DNA from: Spisula solida
Taxonomy: Eukaryota > Mollusca > Bivalvia > Venerida > Mactridae
Assembly (NCBI GenBank): GCA_947247005.1
Contig: OX365948.1
Location: 13,629,455-13,693,454, forward strand
Direction of reading: 5' to 3'
DNA: 64,000 nucleotides
The notes beneath the pieces were generated by a model, which ran no database searches, had not been told where the DNA came from, and saw only the letters and a program-made list of their open reading frames with translations. Shown here in pieces: positions 1-64,000 of this stretch (the stretch's first letter is position 1; each line of letters begins with the position of its first letter). A program made the position numbers and the translations under genes.

Positions 1-974
1 GGCAGAAATTGGCTTAACAGGAAGACTTGATCTTGTGCATAATTCGCAAGAGCAGAAACTGAAACACAATTCATTACACTGTTCCCATTCTGGAAAATAA
101 ACTGCTCTAATAAAGTGGTCTGCATTCTAACAATTACATTGTATTACCCTGTAGTTACTGTGCAAGTTGCTTGTGAAATTGTTTCTTTTATTACGTTTGC
201 ATCTAAAATGCCGCCAATATCTGATAGGAAACTGATTATTAGATACTAGGCAGTTAATACTAAACTCCAAACAGTTATAATTTGTTTAAGTGCTCCATTA
301 TGTTTTTTATATTTCTGTTTTTGTTTTTCATTGCATTTGTTTCTTATTTTGTAAGATTTTTTATAAAACAAAATGCAATTAAATGTGCAATATGAAAACA
401 TACAGAAAACTGTTACACTGGCTACTGGCTTAAATTGTGGTTACCATGCATATCACACAACATATTACAATTGGATGCTTCCTGAAATTACAGAAATAGC
501 AAAAACAAAAAAAAGTTTTATGTTATAGTTAGAACATATTAAGTAAATTTTAATGATTAAAAAGAGCAGAGCAAGCGAAGCGATGCGAGTCCTTTTAGTC
601 ATTAAAATTTACTTAATATGTTCTAACTGGCTCAGAATATAACATACTGCGTTCTGATTGGCCGATAGAAATTAGCGCCAACGCATGACGTAAAGTCTGT
701 GAAGAGAAATTTTTAATGATTAAATTTTCATTTAACCGCCAAAATTCGGCATTTTCATTGGCTCGTAATGTAGGTTATATTCTAATTAGAAATATGACAT
801 TAAGGTGTTGTTCAGCCAAGGTACAATACAAGCATTGCTTCAGTGTTGGGACTGGTTTGAAACTGTTGTTTTAGCCAAAATACTGGGATTGTGGTACAGT
901 TTGATACCTTCTGATTGCTGTGCTCATTTATCACATGCTCAATTTCATAGTTTATGTTTTTTTGTGTGTTATAG
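1..974 (+). other. Intron upstream of exon 1 (3' part)
   Basis: This is the tail of the intron before the first visible exon, ending TTATAG. I looked for the preceding C2C exon (a DPYV-type calcium-loop stretch) and did not find it, so it lies upstream. The only structure is a 100-bp foldback at 528-627. The ORFs at 805-1093 on both strands are shadows of the intron and exon 1. Confidence 0.7.
528..627. repeat. Foldback (inverted repeat) with 35-bp arms
   Basis: Positions 528-562 (GTTAGAACATATTAAG...) and 593-627 (...CTTAATATGTTCTAAC) are reverse complements with one mismatch. They enclose a 30-base loop rich in GCGA/AGCG motifs. This is probably a small foldback element or MITE remnant; it could also form an RNA hairpin in the pre-mRNA. 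Confidence 0.75.
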
Positions 975-63891
<62,917 letters not shown>

Positions 63892-64000
63892 TGATTGGCT
63901 TTTAATGAATTGTTTGTTCCCAGTAACATGCCCAAAAAATTAGAAAAAGTATTAACACAGAGAGAGCATTAGCTATTTGAAAAGTGTAGAAAAGTGGTTG

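Overview
The window is a stretch of animal (eukaryotic) nuclear DNA. It is AT-rich and intron-dominated, with GT-AG introns and many dispersed and tandem repeats. The repeat style points to a lophotrochozoan, most likely a bivalve mollusc: 'AGCTCACCTG ... CAGGTGAGC' elements with internal 'AACTAGGTCACAAGGTCA' units, and elements bounded by TATGCCCCC and GGGGGCATA. The species cannot be fixed from the sequence alone.

Only one gene is supported: a partial, plus-strand type-II ferlin of the otoferlin / Fer1L6 / Fer1L4 group, closest by eye to otoferlin. I could assemble 25 coding exons with consistent GT-AG junctions and compatible phases between 975 and 63870, giving 3,963 nt or 1,321 codons without a stop. 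A further 69-nt in-frame cassette-like exon lies at 17292-17360. The gene is open at both ends. The N-terminal C2 domains (A, B), FerI and the first half of C2C are upstream of the window; the last C2 domain (F) and the C-terminal membrane anchor are downstream. In order, the exons encode the second half of C2C (exons 1-2), an acidic linker and conserved block (3-4), FerA (5-6), FerB (7-8), C2D (9-10), a degenerate C2-like 'DE' region (11-13), a long charged linker (14-19), and C2E with its C-terminal extension (20-25).

Layout: exons are dense at 0.9-10.8 kb and 21.7-24.0 kb, and sparse elsewhere. The largest introns are intron 9 (10823-16097), intron 10 (16260-21728, holding the cassette exon), intron 22 (40903-51698, 10.8 kb, splitting a codon inside C2E), intron 23 (51870-58658) and intron 24 (58820-63727). 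About 20 tandem arrays (15-145 bp units), several foldback elements, two TA-flanked Tc1/pogo-like elements, a hAT-like element and a two-member terminal-inverted-repeat family with 4-bp target duplications fill the introns. Intron 17 (29210-33699) is about 95% repeat.

I found no second gene, no RNA gene, no promoter and no wholly new gene system. The points most worth a second look are the cassette exon and the 24-nt microexon, two exons that regenerate a donor-like sequence at their own 5' end, two cases where an exon end with its donor site is duplicated into the following intron, and the repeat families caught at different stages of internal expansion or deletion.
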